This document shows positions 1-8,647 of a stretch of DNA of 64,000 nucleotides, piece by piece. Numbering within the stretch: the first letter of the stretch is position 1; each line of letters begins with the position of its first letter. The DNA lies in NCBI RefSeq assembly GCF_024580735.1, contig NZ_JANIJX010000016.1:34871-98870 (forward strand), given 5' to 3'. The notes beneath the pieces were generated by a model. It was not told where the DNA came from and made no database searches. It saw only the letters and a program-made list of their open reading frames with translations. Position numbers and translations under genes: made by a program. This DNA comes from Brevibacterium moorei (GTDB lineage: Bacteria > Actinomycetota > Actinomycetes > Actinomycetales > Brevibacteriaceae).

Positions 1-730
1 CACCCGCGTGGTCACCATCGACAATGCGGACCTGTGGGTGATGGGGATCGTCAGCGCGGTCGTCCTCGTCTACTTCTTCGTGCTCTTCAGATCCACGAAG
101 ACCACGGCAGCGGAACGGCGCTCGCTCGTGGCCTTCGTGCCCGTCTTCATCGCCGGCGTCGTGTTCTGGGCCATGATCCTGCAGCTGTTCACGACCTTCG
201 CGGTCTATGCCGACACCCGTGTGAACCTGGCGTTCGGAGCGATCTCGATCCCGGCCCCGTACATCAGCACATTCGAAGTGGTCGCCGGGATCATCGTGGG
301 ACCGTTACTGGGCCGGATCGGCGCCCGTCCGCGCGGCCCGAAGATCCACGACGGCACCAAGCTGGGCATCGGCATGGGGCTGATGACCGTGACCTTCGCA
401 TGGTTCGCAGTCCTCGGCCTGGGCAGTGGGCAGGTGTCGCTGCTCCCGGTCGTCGTGGGGATGATCATCATGGGCATCACCGAGGTGAGCTTCGCGCCGA
501 TCGGCATGTCCGCGGCCTCGCAGCTGGCGCCCAAGGCCTACACCGCGCAGACCATGGCGTTGTGGGGACTGGCCCTGGCACTGGGTTCGAGCCTCTCCGG
601 TTTCATGGGACAGCTGTACAGCGCGATGAACGAGGTCGGATTCTTCTGGCTGAATGCCGGTGCCGCCCTCCTGTGCTCCGTGGCGCTGCTCCTGCTGGCT
701 CCGCGTCTGACGAAGTTGGGCCTCGACTGA
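1..730 (+). CDS. POT/PTR-family peptide MFS transporter, 3' part
   Basis: The reading frame is open from the left edge (first full codon at base 2), so this is the C-terminal part (about 240 residues) of a longer gene. The protein is strongly hydrophobic with about six membrane segments. Features recalled from proton-dependent di-/tripeptide transporters are visible: an FWAMILQ stretch with a nearby VYADTRVN, a central PAPYISTFE segment, and late in the protein a PIGMSAASQLAPK segment followed by MALWGLALALG, which resembles the POT pattern 'PIGLS...AP...MG.W.LA.A.G'. It would bring peptides or related compounds into the cell. The stop is 24 bp before the amidohydrolase start, so the two and the following amine oxidase gene look like one catabolic operon. 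Substrate is not determined by sequence. Confidence 0.8.
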   Translation, partial: TRVVTIDNADLWVMGIVSAVVLVYFFVLFRSTKTTAAERRSLVAFVPVFIAGVVFWAMILQLFTTFAVYADTRVNLAFGAISIPAPYISTFEVVAGIIVGPLLGRIGARPRGPKIHDGTKLGIGMGLMTVTFAWFAVLGLGSGQVSLLPVVVGMIIMGITEVSFAPIGMSAASQLAPKAYTAQTMALWGLALALGSSLSGFMGQLYSAMNEVGFFWLNAGAALLCSVALLLLAPRLTKLGLD

Positions 731-754
731 GGCCATGATGAAAGGACCCATTCG

Positions 755-2432
755 ATGCAAGCGGCCGACCTGATCATCCACGACGCCACCATCCGGACAA
801 TGGACCCGGACGCTGTGCACAGTGATTCCGTCGCGGTGCGCGACGGGCGCATCGTGGCGCTTGGAGACAAGGACTGCCGGGGTCTGCGCGGACCCGGAAC
901 GGAGGTCCTCAACGCGCTGAGCGCCACTGTCGTCCCGGCCTTCCACGACGCCCACGCCCACCCGGTGACCGGCGGTCTGAACCGCCGGGGCTGCGGCCTG
1001 GACGAGGTGCACGGACTCGCCGCCTACCGGGAGAGGATTGCGGCACATGCGGCCAAACTGGACCGGGGCGAGTGGCTCGTCGGCTCGGGCTGGTACGGCG
1101 ACGCCTTCCCCACCGGCTTCCCCACCCGGTGGGAACTGGACTCCGTGGTGCCGGATCGTCCGGCGGTCCTGACCAGCCACGACGGGCACGGCGTCTGGGT
1201 CAACTCGGAGGCACTGGCGCACGCCGGCGTGGATGCGCGGACCCCGGACCCGGATGGCGGACGCATCGTCCGCACACCGGACGGCGCGCCCAGTGGTCTG
1301 CTGCTGGAGAACGCCATGGACCTGGTGCTTGACCTGCTCCCGCGGACAGACACCGCCCAGGTCGAGGCCGCCATCCTGGAATCACAGGACTACTACCATT
1401 CGCTGGGCATCGCCGGCTGGCAGGACGCCGGGGTCGGCGCCATGCTGGGCGGCCCGGACACCTTCTCCGCATATACGAATCTGCAGAGCCGGGGAGCGCT
1501 GACCGCGCGGGTCACCGGGGCGCTGTGGTGGGACCGGGCGCTGGATTTCGACTCGCAGCTGGCCGGCATGGTGGAACGCCGGAGATTGGTGGCCGAGGCC
1601 GGCGGCGCCGCAGCGGCGGACAGCCTGGGCGGACTTTCGATGAGTGCGGTGAAGATCATGGTCGACGGGGTGTGCGAGAACCTCACGGGCGCCATGCTGA
1701 CGCCCTATCGCGACCACGGCGAGGAACGCGGCATGACCATGTTCGACGAGGACGAGCTGGAACACATCGTGGCCGCCGCGGACGCCGAGGGGTTCGACGT
1801 GCACATCCACGCGGTGGGTGACAGGGCCGTGCACATGGCCACGAGCGCGTTGGTGCGGTTGGGGCGCGGAGGCGAGGACCGCAGGCACCAGATCGCCCAC
1901 CTCGACATCGTGGACCACGCCGACCTGCCCCCGGATGGCGCGGAACAACATCATCGCAAACGTCTCGCCGCTGTGGGCGCGCAACGACTCGGTGCTGGTG
2001 GAGACCAAACTGCCGCTGCTGAGCGACGAACAAAGACAGTGGCACTTCGCCTTCGGCACCATGGCCCAGCACGGCATCCGGCTGGCCTTCGGCTCCGATT
2101 GGCCGGTCTCCAGCTCCGATCCGCTATGGGCCATCCACACCGCCGTCAACCGGACCGCGCCCCCGTACGATCCCCACGGCCAGGACGACTTGGCACAGTA
2201 CGAACCGCTCCTACCCGCCGAGGCCCTCAGCCCGGAGCAGGCACTGCGGGCCGCCACCCTCGACGCGGCCCGCGCCAACCACACCGATCATCTGACCGGC
2301 AGCATCACCGTGGGGAAATCCGCCGACCTCGTGGTCCTCGACGGCGATCCGCTGGCGGTGGAGCCCGCGGGACTGGGCAGCATCGCGGTGGAGGCGACAT
2401 TCGTCGCCGGAGAACCCGTGTACCGGCGGTAG
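755..2432 (+). pseudogene. YtcJ-like amidohydrolase, frameshifted
   Basis: An amidohydrolase_3 (YtcJ-like) metal-dependent hydrolase split over two frames. The first frame runs from ATG 755 (AAAGGA ribosome site 10 nt upstream) and contains the HDAHAHP metal-binding motif near residue 66, KIMVDGV, and VHIHAVGDRAVH. After AHLDIVDHADLP it goes out of frame. The second frame continues with RMARNNIIANVSPLWA, FGSDWPVSSSDP and the final cupin-like amidohydrolase segment SADLVVLDGDP, ending at 2432. One extra C in the CCCCC run at 1928-1932 explains the break exactly: with four Cs the protein reads ADLPRMARNN without interruption, about 559 residues. Both halves keep all family motifs, so the loss is recent, a phase-variable tract, or a sequencing error. 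The reading that stays in the first frame to 2524 is nonsense sequence. Confidence 0.85.
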
Positions 2433-2499
2433 ACCGGAGGCGCGGCCGGCGCCCCGATACGAAACTCGACACAAGACGAAGGACTCACTGGAGAAGACA

Positions 2500-4449
2500 A
2501 TGGCACAGCATTCACTTGGATTGACCGAAGACGCTATCCGGGCCAATACGGAGATCCTGGCCGATGCCGGGTACGTCACGGAATCGACCCGATTCACCCT
2601 GGTGGAGGAGGTGGAGCCGTCACTGGGCGGCGCCGCCGGCCCGGCGCAGGGCGCCCCGGGGGATACCGGAGGCGACGACCGGGAACAGTTGATCGCCACA
2701 ACCCTGTTGGAGCGCGGCACCGGCGCCGTCACCGAGGTCGTGGCCTCGCTCGACACGCGCAGGGTCGTGTCCGCCCGGCAGGTCGACGTGGCCTCGGAAG
2801 GCCAGCCGCCCATCCTGCTCGAGGAGTTCGACCTGGCGGAGAAGCTAATCAGACAGGACGCGGGCTGGCGGGAGGCCATGCGCCGCCGCGGGGTCGAGGA
2901 CGACGAGCGGGTCCGCGTGTGTGCGCTCAGCGCCGGATGCTTCGACATCCCGGGGGAGGAGGGCCGCCGGCTGGTGCGCGGCAGTTCCTTCGTGCAGTCC
3001 GATCCGCAGGACAACGCCTGGGCCCATCCGGTGGAGGGCCTGGTGGCCTACCTCGACCTCAACTCCGGCGAGGTGGTTCAGCTGGTGGAGACCGATATCG
3101 TGTCGATCCCCGCCAAACGGTTCGACTTCCATCTGGACTCGTGGCTGCCGGAGCCGCGCACCAGCCAACGGCCGATCGTGATCACCCAGCCGGAAGGAGT
3201 GAGCTTCTCCCTGGAGGACGGGGTGCTCGAATGGGAGAAATGGCGCCTGGCCCTGGACTTCAACCAGGTGGAGGGCCTGGTGCTGCGCGACATCTCGTTC
3301 GAGGACAACGGCAGGCGCCGTGGCATCGTCAAGCGCGCCTCGGTCGCCGAGATGGTGGTGCCCTACGGCGACCCCAGCCCCGTGAGGTTCTGGCAGAACT
3401 ACTTCGACGCGGGTGAGTACTCACTGGGCAAATCGGCGAATTCGCTGGAACTGGGCTGCGACTGCCTGGGGGAGATCGTCTACGCCGACGCCGTGCTGGC
3501 CGATGACGACGGAGCGCCGTCGCGAATCGTCAACGCAGTGTGCATGCACGAAGAGGACTCCGGCATCCTGTGGAAGCACACCGATGAGTACACCGGCTCC
3601 ACCGACGTGCGCCGCCAGCGCAGGATGGTCATCTCCTTCTTCATCACGGTCGGCAACTACGACTACGGCTTCTACTGGTACCTGTACCTGGGCGGCACGA
3701 TCCAGCTGGAGTGCAAGGCCACCGGCGTCGTGTACACGGCCGCTTACGCCCAGCACCCCAACGACTATTCGACGCAGTACTTCCACGAGGGAGTCGGCGC
3801 GCCCTTCCGCCAGCACCTGTTCTCCGCCCGCCTGGTGCTGGACGTCGACGGCCCCGTGAACGCGGTGGAGGAGGCCCAGGTCAAACGCCTGTCTGCCGGA
3901 CCGGAGAACCCCTACGGGAACGCCTTCACCCGCATGGTTCGCCGGCTGCACACGGAGAAGGAGGGCATCCGCGACGCCCTGCCGACGGAGGGCCGGGTAT
4001 GGCGCGTGGTCAATCCGGAGCGGTTGAACGCGCACGGCGCCCCCGTCGCCTACGAGCTCTTCGCCGAGGGCACTCCCTGCCTGTTGGCCGACGAATCGTC
4101 CTCGATCGCGCGGCGCGCATCCTTGGCCAAGCACCATCTGTGGGTCACGCAGTACGCCGACGCCGAACGGTTCCCGTCGGGCCAGTACGTCAACCAGAAC
4201 CCTGGCAACGGGGCCCTCGAGGACTGGGTGGAACAGGACCGGTCGATCGAAGGCGAGCGCGTCGTGTTGTGGCACACCTTCGGCCTGACGCATTTCCCCA
4301 GGTCAGAGGACTGGCCGATCATGCCGGTGGACCTGGCCGGGTTCACGATGAAGCCCTCGGGGTTCTTCGACGTCAATCCGACGCTTGACGTGCCCCGTCC
4401 CATGCACGGCGGCGGGTGTGGAGAGGAGCACTGCGGCTGCGGCGAGTAG
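2500..4449 (+). CDS. Primary (copper/topaquinone) amine oxidase
   Basis: A 649-residue copper amine oxidase, close in layout to the Arthrobacter globiformis enzyme; it would oxidise primary amines such as phenylethylamine or tyramine to aldehyde, ammonia and peroxide. The topaquinone precursor is Tyr387 in GNYDYGF; the likely catalytic base is Asp303 in YFDAGEY; ELGCDCLGEI, AKHxD-like and THFPRSEDWPIMPVD (His598) are all present. The unusual point is the copper site: family members read AP(F/Y)HQHxFSARL, but here it is APFRQHLFSARL, with Arg437 (codon CGC, 3808-3810) in place of the first of three copper-binding histidines. A single G/A change separates CGC from CAC. The C-terminus carries a short His/Cys-rich tail (GCGEEHCGCGE). 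Start ATG 2500 follows GGAG. Activity is therefore in doubt. Confidence 0.93.
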   Translation: MAQHSLGLTEDAIRANTEILADAGYVTESTRFTLVEEVEPSLGGAAGPAQGAPGDTGGDDREQLIATTLLERGTGAVTEVVASLDTRRVVSARQVDVASEGQPPILLEEFDLAEKLIRQDAGWREAMRRRGVEDDERVRVCALSAGCFDIPGEEGRRLVRGSSFVQSDPQDNAWAHPVEGLVAYLDLNSGEVVQLVETDIVSIPAKRFDFHLDSWLPEPRTSQRPIVITQPEGVSFSLEDGVLEWEKWRLALDFNQVEGLVLRDISFEDNGRRRGIVKRASVAEMVVPYGDPSPVRFWQNYFDAGEYSLGKSANSLELGCDCLGEIVYADAVLADDDGAPSRIVNAVCMHEEDSGILWKHTDEYTGSTDVRRQRRMVISFFITVGNYDYGFYWYLYLGGTIQLECKATGVVYTAAYAQHPNDYSTQYFHEGVGAPFRQHLFSARLVLDVDGPVNAVEEAQVKRLSAGPENPYGNAFTRMVRRLHTEKEGIRDALPTEGRVWRVVNPERLNAHGAPVAYELFAEGTPCLLADESSSIARRASLAKHHLWVTQYADAERFPSGQYVNQNPGNGALEDWVEQDRSIEGERVVLWHTFGLTHFPRSEDWPIMPVDLAGFTMKPSGFFDVNPTLDVPRPMHGGGCGEEHCGCGE

Positions 4450-4483
4450 CCGGTCCGGCGCGCGGACAGGTTTGGGCTGTTTG

Positions 4484-4519
4484 TTTCAGATTGGGCCGTA
4501 CGTACGGCCCAATCTGAAA
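4484..4519. repeat. 36-bp perfect palindrome
   Basis: Uninterrupted inverted repeat centred between 4501 and 4502, with no loop (core GGGCCGTACGTACGGCCC, extended by TTTCAGATT/AATCTGAAA). It sits 34 bp after the amine oxidase stop. It could be a transcription terminator for the catabolic operon, though there is no T-tract, or an operator for the promoter at 4562. The lack of a loop favours a protein-binding site or cruciform over a simple hairpin terminator. Confidence 0.75.
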
Positions 4520-4561
4520 TAGACCGCCCGAACTTGCTGTGGGCGTGGCTGTGGGTGCTGC

Positions 4562-4567
4562 TAGGGT
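4562..4567 (+). promoter_or_regulatory. -10 box of the ABC-F leader transcript
   Basis: TAGGGT lies 7 nt before the ATG of a five-codon ORF. In actinobacteria a TAnnnT box 6-7 nt before a start codon marks leaderless transcripts, and the same arrangement recurs before several full genes of this window. No clear -35 is seen at the standard spacing. Confidence 0.5.
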
Positions 4568-4573
4568 GGGGCA

Positions 4574-4672
4574 CATGAAGATGCGCGCGTGAACACACGT
4601 CCCCGTCCCTGACTCCACCCGGACCGGCCGCATTTCGCCGCGCTCGCCGGGAGAAACGCGAGTATCTTCATG
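4574..4672 (+). promoter_or_regulatory. Candidate translational attenuator of ABC-F gene
   Basis: CATGAAGAT at 4574-4582 is the exact reverse complement of ATCTTCATG at 4664-4672, which contains the ABC-F start codon (4670). After a 3-nt mismatch, a further CGCGT/ACGCG pairing extends the stem (4574-4590 with 4656-4672, 14 of 17 pairs). The 5' arm coincides with the leader ORF, so a ribosome stalled on the leader would free the ABC-F start codon. Confidence 0.5.
4575..4592 (+). CDS. Leader peptide MKMRA upstream of ABC-F
   Basis: Five-codon ORF ATG AAG ATG CGC GCG TGA, probably translated from a leaderless transcript (TAGGGT box 7 nt upstream). Its sequence is the 5' arm of a possible stem whose 3' arm is the start region of the ABC-F gene. 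Short leader ORFs that sense ribosome stalling are known upstream of several antibiotic-resistance ABC-F and erm genes; applying that here is inference. It is too short for homology support. Confidence 0.45.
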   Translation: MKMRA

Positions 4673-6361
4673 CCAACCCATCATTCACACACCCCCGCCA
4701 AGCCCTCCATCACCCTGGTCGATCTGAGCTTCGACTGGCCCGACGGCACCCCGGCGCTGACCGGCCTGTCCGGCACCTTCACCCCCGGCCGCACCGGCCT
4801 GGTGGGGCGCAACGGATCCGGCAAATCCACACTGCTGCGCCTGATCGCCGGCCTCCTGACTCCCACCAGAGGTCATATCGAGACCACGGGCGAGGTCGGT
4901 TATCTGCCGCAGACCCTGACCCTGGAGGCCACGACCACCATCGCGGATCTGCTGGGCGTGGCCGGAACCGTGGCGGCCCTGCGCGCGATCGAAGCCGGGG
5001 ATGTGGCCCAGGAACACTTCGATGCGGTGGGCGACGACTGGGACATCGAGGCCCGCGCCGCCGCTGCCCTGGAGCGGATCGGCCTGCCCGGTATCGAACT
5101 GGACCGCCGGGTCGTCGAACTCTCCGGCGGCGAGGCCATGCTCACCGCCGTGACGGGCCTGCGGCTGCGCGGCACCCCCATCACCCTGCTCGATGAGCCG
5201 ACGAACAATCTGGACCGCTCCGCCCGCGCCCGCCTGTCCGGACTGATCGACGACTGGCCCGGCACCCTGGTGGTCGTCAGCCATGACCTCGAACTGCTCG
5301 AACGCATGGACGTCACGGCCGAACTGCACGACGGTCGGCTGGAGACCTTCGGCGGACCCTACAGTGCCTGGCGCGCCCACCTGGAGAACGAACAGGCAGC
5401 GGCAGAGCAGGCCGCCCGGACCGCCGACCAAGCGCTCAAGGTGGAGAAGCGCCAGCAGATCGAATCCCAGACCAAGCTGGCCCGTCGCGAGCGCACCGGT
5501 CGGAGGGCCCAGCGCGAGGGCGGCCTGCCGAAGATCGTGGCGGGGACTCTGGCGCGCAAGGCGCAGAATTCCGCGGCGGGTCTGCGCGCCGTGCACGAGG
5601 ACAAGGTGCGGTCAGCGCAGGCTGCTGTCGATGCCGCCGACGCCCGAGTGCGCGAGGACGAACACATCCGTCTGGATCTGCCGGATCCGGCGGTGCCGCG
5701 CTCGCGCCGTCTGCTGGAATTGACGGACGGGGTCACCGAGGTCGTGCTGCAGGGGCCGGAGCGTCTGGCCCTGGTCGGCGGGAACGGCACAGGCAAGTCG
5801 ACGTTGGTCGCCCGCCTGCTGGCCGGTACGGCAGCGGATCCGGCGCAGGTCGAGCCCGCGGGGGCCTCGGCCGGAGGAACCGGACACGGTGCCGGCGCTG
5901 TGGCCGGCCGTCCCGGCGGTCGGCTGTTGACCGAGCGGGTGGGCTACCTGCCGCAGCGCCTCGACGGGCTCGACGATGAGGCGAGCGCGATGGACAATGT
6001 CAGGGCGGTGGCCCCCGCCTTGCCCGCCGGCGAGGTCCGCAACCGTCTGGCGCGCCTGCTGTTGCGCGGGGATACGGTGGACCGCCCGGTGTCCACCCTG
6101 TCCGGCGGCGAGCGCTTCCGCGTGTGCATCGCCCGCCTGCTGTTGGCCGATCCTCCTGCGCAGCTGCTGATCCTGGACGAGCCGACGAACAATCTGGACA
6201 TCGCCAGCGTCGAACAGCTGGCCGAGGCGCTCGACGCCTATCGCGGCGCGCTGCTGGTGATCAGCCACGACCATCCGTTCCTGCGCCGGATCGGCATCGA
6301 TGCGGTGGTCGAGCTCGATGCGGTCGGCCGGCTGCACCGCAGGGCCGAGCTGCCGGACTGA
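4670..6361 (+). CDS. ABC-F family ATPase
   Basis: A 563-residue protein with two ABC ATPase domains and no membrane segments, the hallmark of ABC-F proteins that act on the ribosome (antibiotic protection or translation-factor roles) rather than in transport. Domain 1 has Walker A GRNGSGKST (residues 46-54), signature LSGGE (about 150) and Walker B with LLDEPTNNLD (about 175). A long charged linker (about 225-345, rich in Ala, Arg, Gln and Lys) separates it from domain 2: Walker A GGNGTGKST (about 370), LSGGERF (about 478), LILDEPTNNLD (about 501). Domain 2 contains a Gly/Ala-rich insert after its Walker A. The only strong candidate start, ATG 4670, has a weak ribosome site and lies in a possible inhibitory stem. 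The leader ORF upstream suggests drug-inducible control. Resistance spectrum cannot be read from sequence. Confidence 0.9.
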   Translation: MPTHHSHTPAKPSITLVDLSFDWPDGTPALTGLSGTFTPGRTGLVGRNGSGKSTLLRLIAGLLTPTRGHIETTGEVGYLPQTLTLEATTTIADLLGVAGTVAALRAIEAGDVAQEHFDAVGDDWDIEARAAAALERIGLPGIELDRRVVELSGGEAMLTAVTGLRLRGTPITLLDEPTNNLDRSARARLSGLIDDWPGTLVVVSHDLELLERMDVTAELHDGRLETFGGPYSAWRAHLENEQAAAEQAARTADQALKVEKRQQIESQTKLARRERTGRRAQREGGLPKIVAGTLARKAQNSAAGLRAVHEDKVRSAQAAVDAADARVREDEHIRLDLPDPAVPRSRRLLELTDGVTEVVLQGPERLALVGGNGTGKSTLVARLLAGTAADPAQVEPAGASAGGTGHGAGAVAGRPGGRLLTERVGYLPQRLDGLDDEASAMDNVRAVAPALPAGEVRNRLARLLLRGDTVDRPVSTLSGGERFRVCIARLLLADPPAQLLILDEPTNNLDIASVEQLAEALDAYRGALLVISHDHPFLRRIGIDAVVELDAVGRLHRRAELPD

Positions 6362-6384
6362 CCGGACCGAGCCGGGGCTCGCAC

Positions 6385-6390
6385 TATCAT
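6385..6390 (+). promoter_or_regulatory. -10 box for leaderless ThrE-family gene
   Basis: TATCAT followed by 6 nt and then the ATG at 6397. There is no ribosome site between, consistent with a leaderless transcript starting at or next to the start codon. Confidence 0.45.
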
Positions 6391-6396
6391 CGACTC

Positions 6397-7746
6397 ATGG
6401 AGACACCGCAGGAGACCCCGATGGAGCGGCCGCCGGCCCTGACAGCCTCCCAGATCCGCCGGCGTCTGGACTTCCTCACCGTCCTGGCGTACGGACTGAT
6501 GGAATCGGGCCAGACCAGTTCGCAGGTCGAGCCGGTGGTGCGGCGCACCGCCGTGGCGCTGGGCGTGGACAATCTGGGTTTCAACGCCTTCGGGCGGATT
6601 CTGCTGATCGATACGACGCGCGGCGACGGGTCGACCAGTTCTGTGTCGGGTGCTGCCCGCGGGCTGGACATGATCGACTGCACCAGGGCCCGCGCCCTGC
6701 AGGACGTGGCGATGGGGCTGGTACAGGCGGCGACCTCGGCCGATACGGCGGAGCTCGCGGTCGAAGCGCGCCTGGATGCGGCCAAGGACAGGGTGGACCG
6801 GCTGCGTGAGTCCGCCACCCCATGGTGGCTGTCCATGGGCGGACTGACCATGCTGGCCTTCTTCATCAGCATGCAGGTGGGGGTCTCCTGGCAGGCCTGG
6901 GTGTCCGCCGCACTGGTGCAGTTGGCCTCGTCTCTGATGGGTGCGGCCACCGGTGCGGTGCGCATGCCGAAGCTCTTCGCCACCGCCGTGCAGGGCTGCA
7001 CCTCGGGGGCGCTGGCCACGGTCCTGGTGCTCGTGGGCTTCGTCGACCCGGTGGGCGCGGCCGCCGCGATCGCGGTGAGCTGGCTGATCCTGGTGCCGCT
7101 GCCGCAGGTCATCGGGGCGGTCTCCGATGCGATCGCCTCCGACTTCGTCTCCGCCATGACGCGCACTGCGAGCCTGCTGGTCGCGGTGATTTCCCTGACG
7201 ATAGCCGGGGCCTTCACCTTCATGCTGGGGGAGGTGCTGCACATGGAGCATCCGCGCCTGGACGAGCTGCCGTCCTTCCCCTGGTACCTGGTGCTGGTGT
7301 TCTGCGCGCTGGGCGCGGTGGCCAACGCCTTCGCCAATGGCGGCCGACTGCCACTGGTGCTGCCGGCGGCCGGCCTGGGCCTGGTGACGGGTGCGGTCAA
7401 CCAGGCGCTGCTGATCGGGGCGGGGCTGCCCACCCTGTGGGCGAACTCCCTGGCCGCGGTGGTGCTGGGGGCTTTGGCCGCATTCTATGCGGTCCGCTCC
7501 GGCTATCCGCAACAAGTGCTGGCGCTCATGGGCTTCACCGGCGCGTTGATGCCCGGCATCCCGGTGTTCTTCGGGATCCTGCAACTGATGGGAGGGGGCC
7601 AGGGCATGTCCTCCTTCGCCGAGGCCGCCGCGATCTGCGTGGGCATCGGCACCGGGGTGGGACTGGGCGCCTACCCCGTCGACGTGGTGCGCAGGCACCG
7701 GCGCGGGACCGACGCCTGGCTGCACCGCTTCGGCGCCCGGGCGTAG
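6397..7746 (+). CDS. Threonine/serine exporter family protein (ThrE-like)
   Basis: A 449-residue membrane protein of the ThrE family (DUF1212 N-terminal domain and a second membrane domain). The N-terminal soluble part (about residues 15-135) contains ALGVDNLGFNAFGR-like sequence, a short segment of which is typical of DUF1212; about ten membrane segments follow, with LRESATPWW before the first and repeated GA/GV-rich helices. Known members export threonine and serine. ATG 6397 was chosen over upstream in-frame starts because it sits 6 nt after a TATCAT box and because the upstream residues overlap the ABC-F gene and look non-coding. It lies 35 bp after the ABC-F stop but seems to have its own promoter. 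Confidence 0.8.
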   Translation: METPQETPMERPPALTASQIRRRLDFLTVLAYGLMESGQTSSQVEPVVRRTAVALGVDNLGFNAFGRILLIDTTRGDGSTSSVSGAARGLDMIDCTRARALQDVAMGLVQAATSADTAELAVEARLDAAKDRVDRLRESATPWWLSMGGLTMLAFFISMQVGVSWQAWVSAALVQLASSLMGAATGAVRMPKLFATAVQGCTSGALATVLVLVGFVDPVGAAAAIAVSWLILVPLPQVIGAVSDAIASDFVSAMTRTASLLVAVISLTIAGAFTFMLGEVLHMEHPRLDELPSFPWYLVLVFCALGAVANAFANGGRLPLVLPAAGLGLVTGAVNQALLIGAGLPTLWANSLAAVVLGALAAFYAVRSGYPQQVLALMGFTGALMPGIPVFFGILQLMGGGQGMSSFAEAAAICVGIGTGVGLGAYPVDVVRRHRRGTDAWLHRFGARA

Positions 7747-7894
7747 GGATCGCCGCGGTGGTCGGCCTCGTGCGCCACCAATCGCCGACCCTCCGCAATG
7801 CGTGTGCGGGCACCGGATTACAGTGGACGGGTGCCCGGGGGAGTCCGCGGGCGCATGATCGAATCCACCTGCACGCCGATCGGAAGGTCGAAAC

Positions 7895-8314
7895 ATGACG
7901 CATCGTTTGAGCACGGCAATCCTCCGGGGCCTGTCCGGGGCCTCCATCCTCAACGCCGGAATCGAGAAGCTCAGCCTGGACGACGGCAGCGCCGGCTTCC
8001 TCAAGGGCATGGCCGCCAAGGGCTTCCCCTTCCTGGACCAGCTCGATGACAAGGCCTTCGGCAAGCTGTTGGCCGCCGGTGAGATCGCCGTGGGCGGTGC
8101 GCTGCTCGCCCCGTTCGTGCCCAACCGGGTGGCCGGTGCCGGCCTGGCGATCTTCAGCGCCGGCATGCTGACCATGTACTTCCGCACCGAGGACTTCACC
8201 AAGGACGACGGCGTGCGCCCCGCCGGCGATGGCGTCTCCGTATCCCATAACGCCTGGCTCGCCGCGATCGCCGGAGCCCTGCTGGTCGAGGGCAAGTCCA
8301 AGTCCGCGCGCTGA
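7895..8314 (+). CDS. DoxX-like small membrane protein
   Basis: A 139-residue protein with a DoxX-like layout: ILRGLSGASILNAGIEKL at the N-terminus, a short loop with Lys, Asp and Gly, then three hydrophobic stretches (KLLAAGEIAVGGALL, GAGLAIFSAGMLTMYF, AWLAAIAGALLVEG). DoxX/SURF4-type proteins are poorly characterised membrane proteins. Start ATG 7895 is 8 nt after GGAAGG. It stands alone between the ThrE gene and the convergent SMR operon. Assignment to DoxX is by general resemblance, not by a diagnostic motif. Confidence 0.6.
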   Translation: MTHRLSTAILRGLSGASILNAGIEKLSLDDGSAGFLKGMAAKGFPFLDQLDDKAFGKLLAAGEIAVGGALLAPFVPNRVAGAGLAIFSAGMLTMYFRTEDFTKDDGVRPAGDGVSVSHNAWLAAIAGALLVEGKSKSAR

Positions 8315-8323
8315 GGTCGGCGG

Positions 8324-8647
8324 TCAGCCCAGCTCCACCATCGCCACGCCGCAGATGATCAGGCCGATTCCTGCCAGCATGCGGCGGGTCAGGGGATCAC
8401 GCCAGAGCAGGCGTGAGAGCAGTGCGACGCTGACGATGCCCAGGGCCGACCACATTCCGTAGGCCACGCCCAAGGGCATCCCGGCGTCCAGGGTCAGCCG
8501 GAGGCAGCCGAAGGCCGCGGCGTAGCCCAGGCCGATCGGTATGAACCGCCACTTGCTGCGGCGCTTGTCACTGTCCTGGCCGATGCGCAGGCCCAGTGTC
8601 GCCGCGACCTCGCAGCAGACCGAGGCGAGTAGCCAGACCCAGCTCAT
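8324..8647 (-). CDS. SMR-family multidrug efflux subunit
   Basis: A 107-residue four-helix small multidrug resistance protein. The essential membrane glutamate is Glu13 in VCCEVAATLGLR, and GVAYGMWSALG and LLWRDPLTRRMLAGIGLI match the SMR pattern. It overlaps the preceding SMR gene by four bases (ATGA at 8644-8647), so the two are translationally coupled and probably form a heterodimeric pump, as known for paired SMR proteins such as EbrAB or YkkCD. It is the last gene of a tetR-smr-smr operon. Substrates (quaternary ammonium compounds, guanidinium) are inferred from family only. Confidence 0.88.
   Translation of the reverse strand: MSWVWLLASVCCEVAATLGLRIGQDSDKRRSKWRFIPIGLGYAAAFGCLRLTLDAGMPLGVAYGMWSALGIVSVALLSRLLWRDPLTRRMLAGIGLIICGVAMVELG

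Noticed and set aside
4449..4483. T-tract terminator directly after the amine oxidase gene
   Set aside because: Only scattered T residues; the symmetric part starts at 4484 and has no following T run.
6238..8301. 687-codon open frame on the minus strand across the ThrE and DoxX-like genes
   Set aside because: Antisense to two supported genes, crosses gene borders, low-complexity His/Gln/Arg composition; an artefact of G/C-rich codons.
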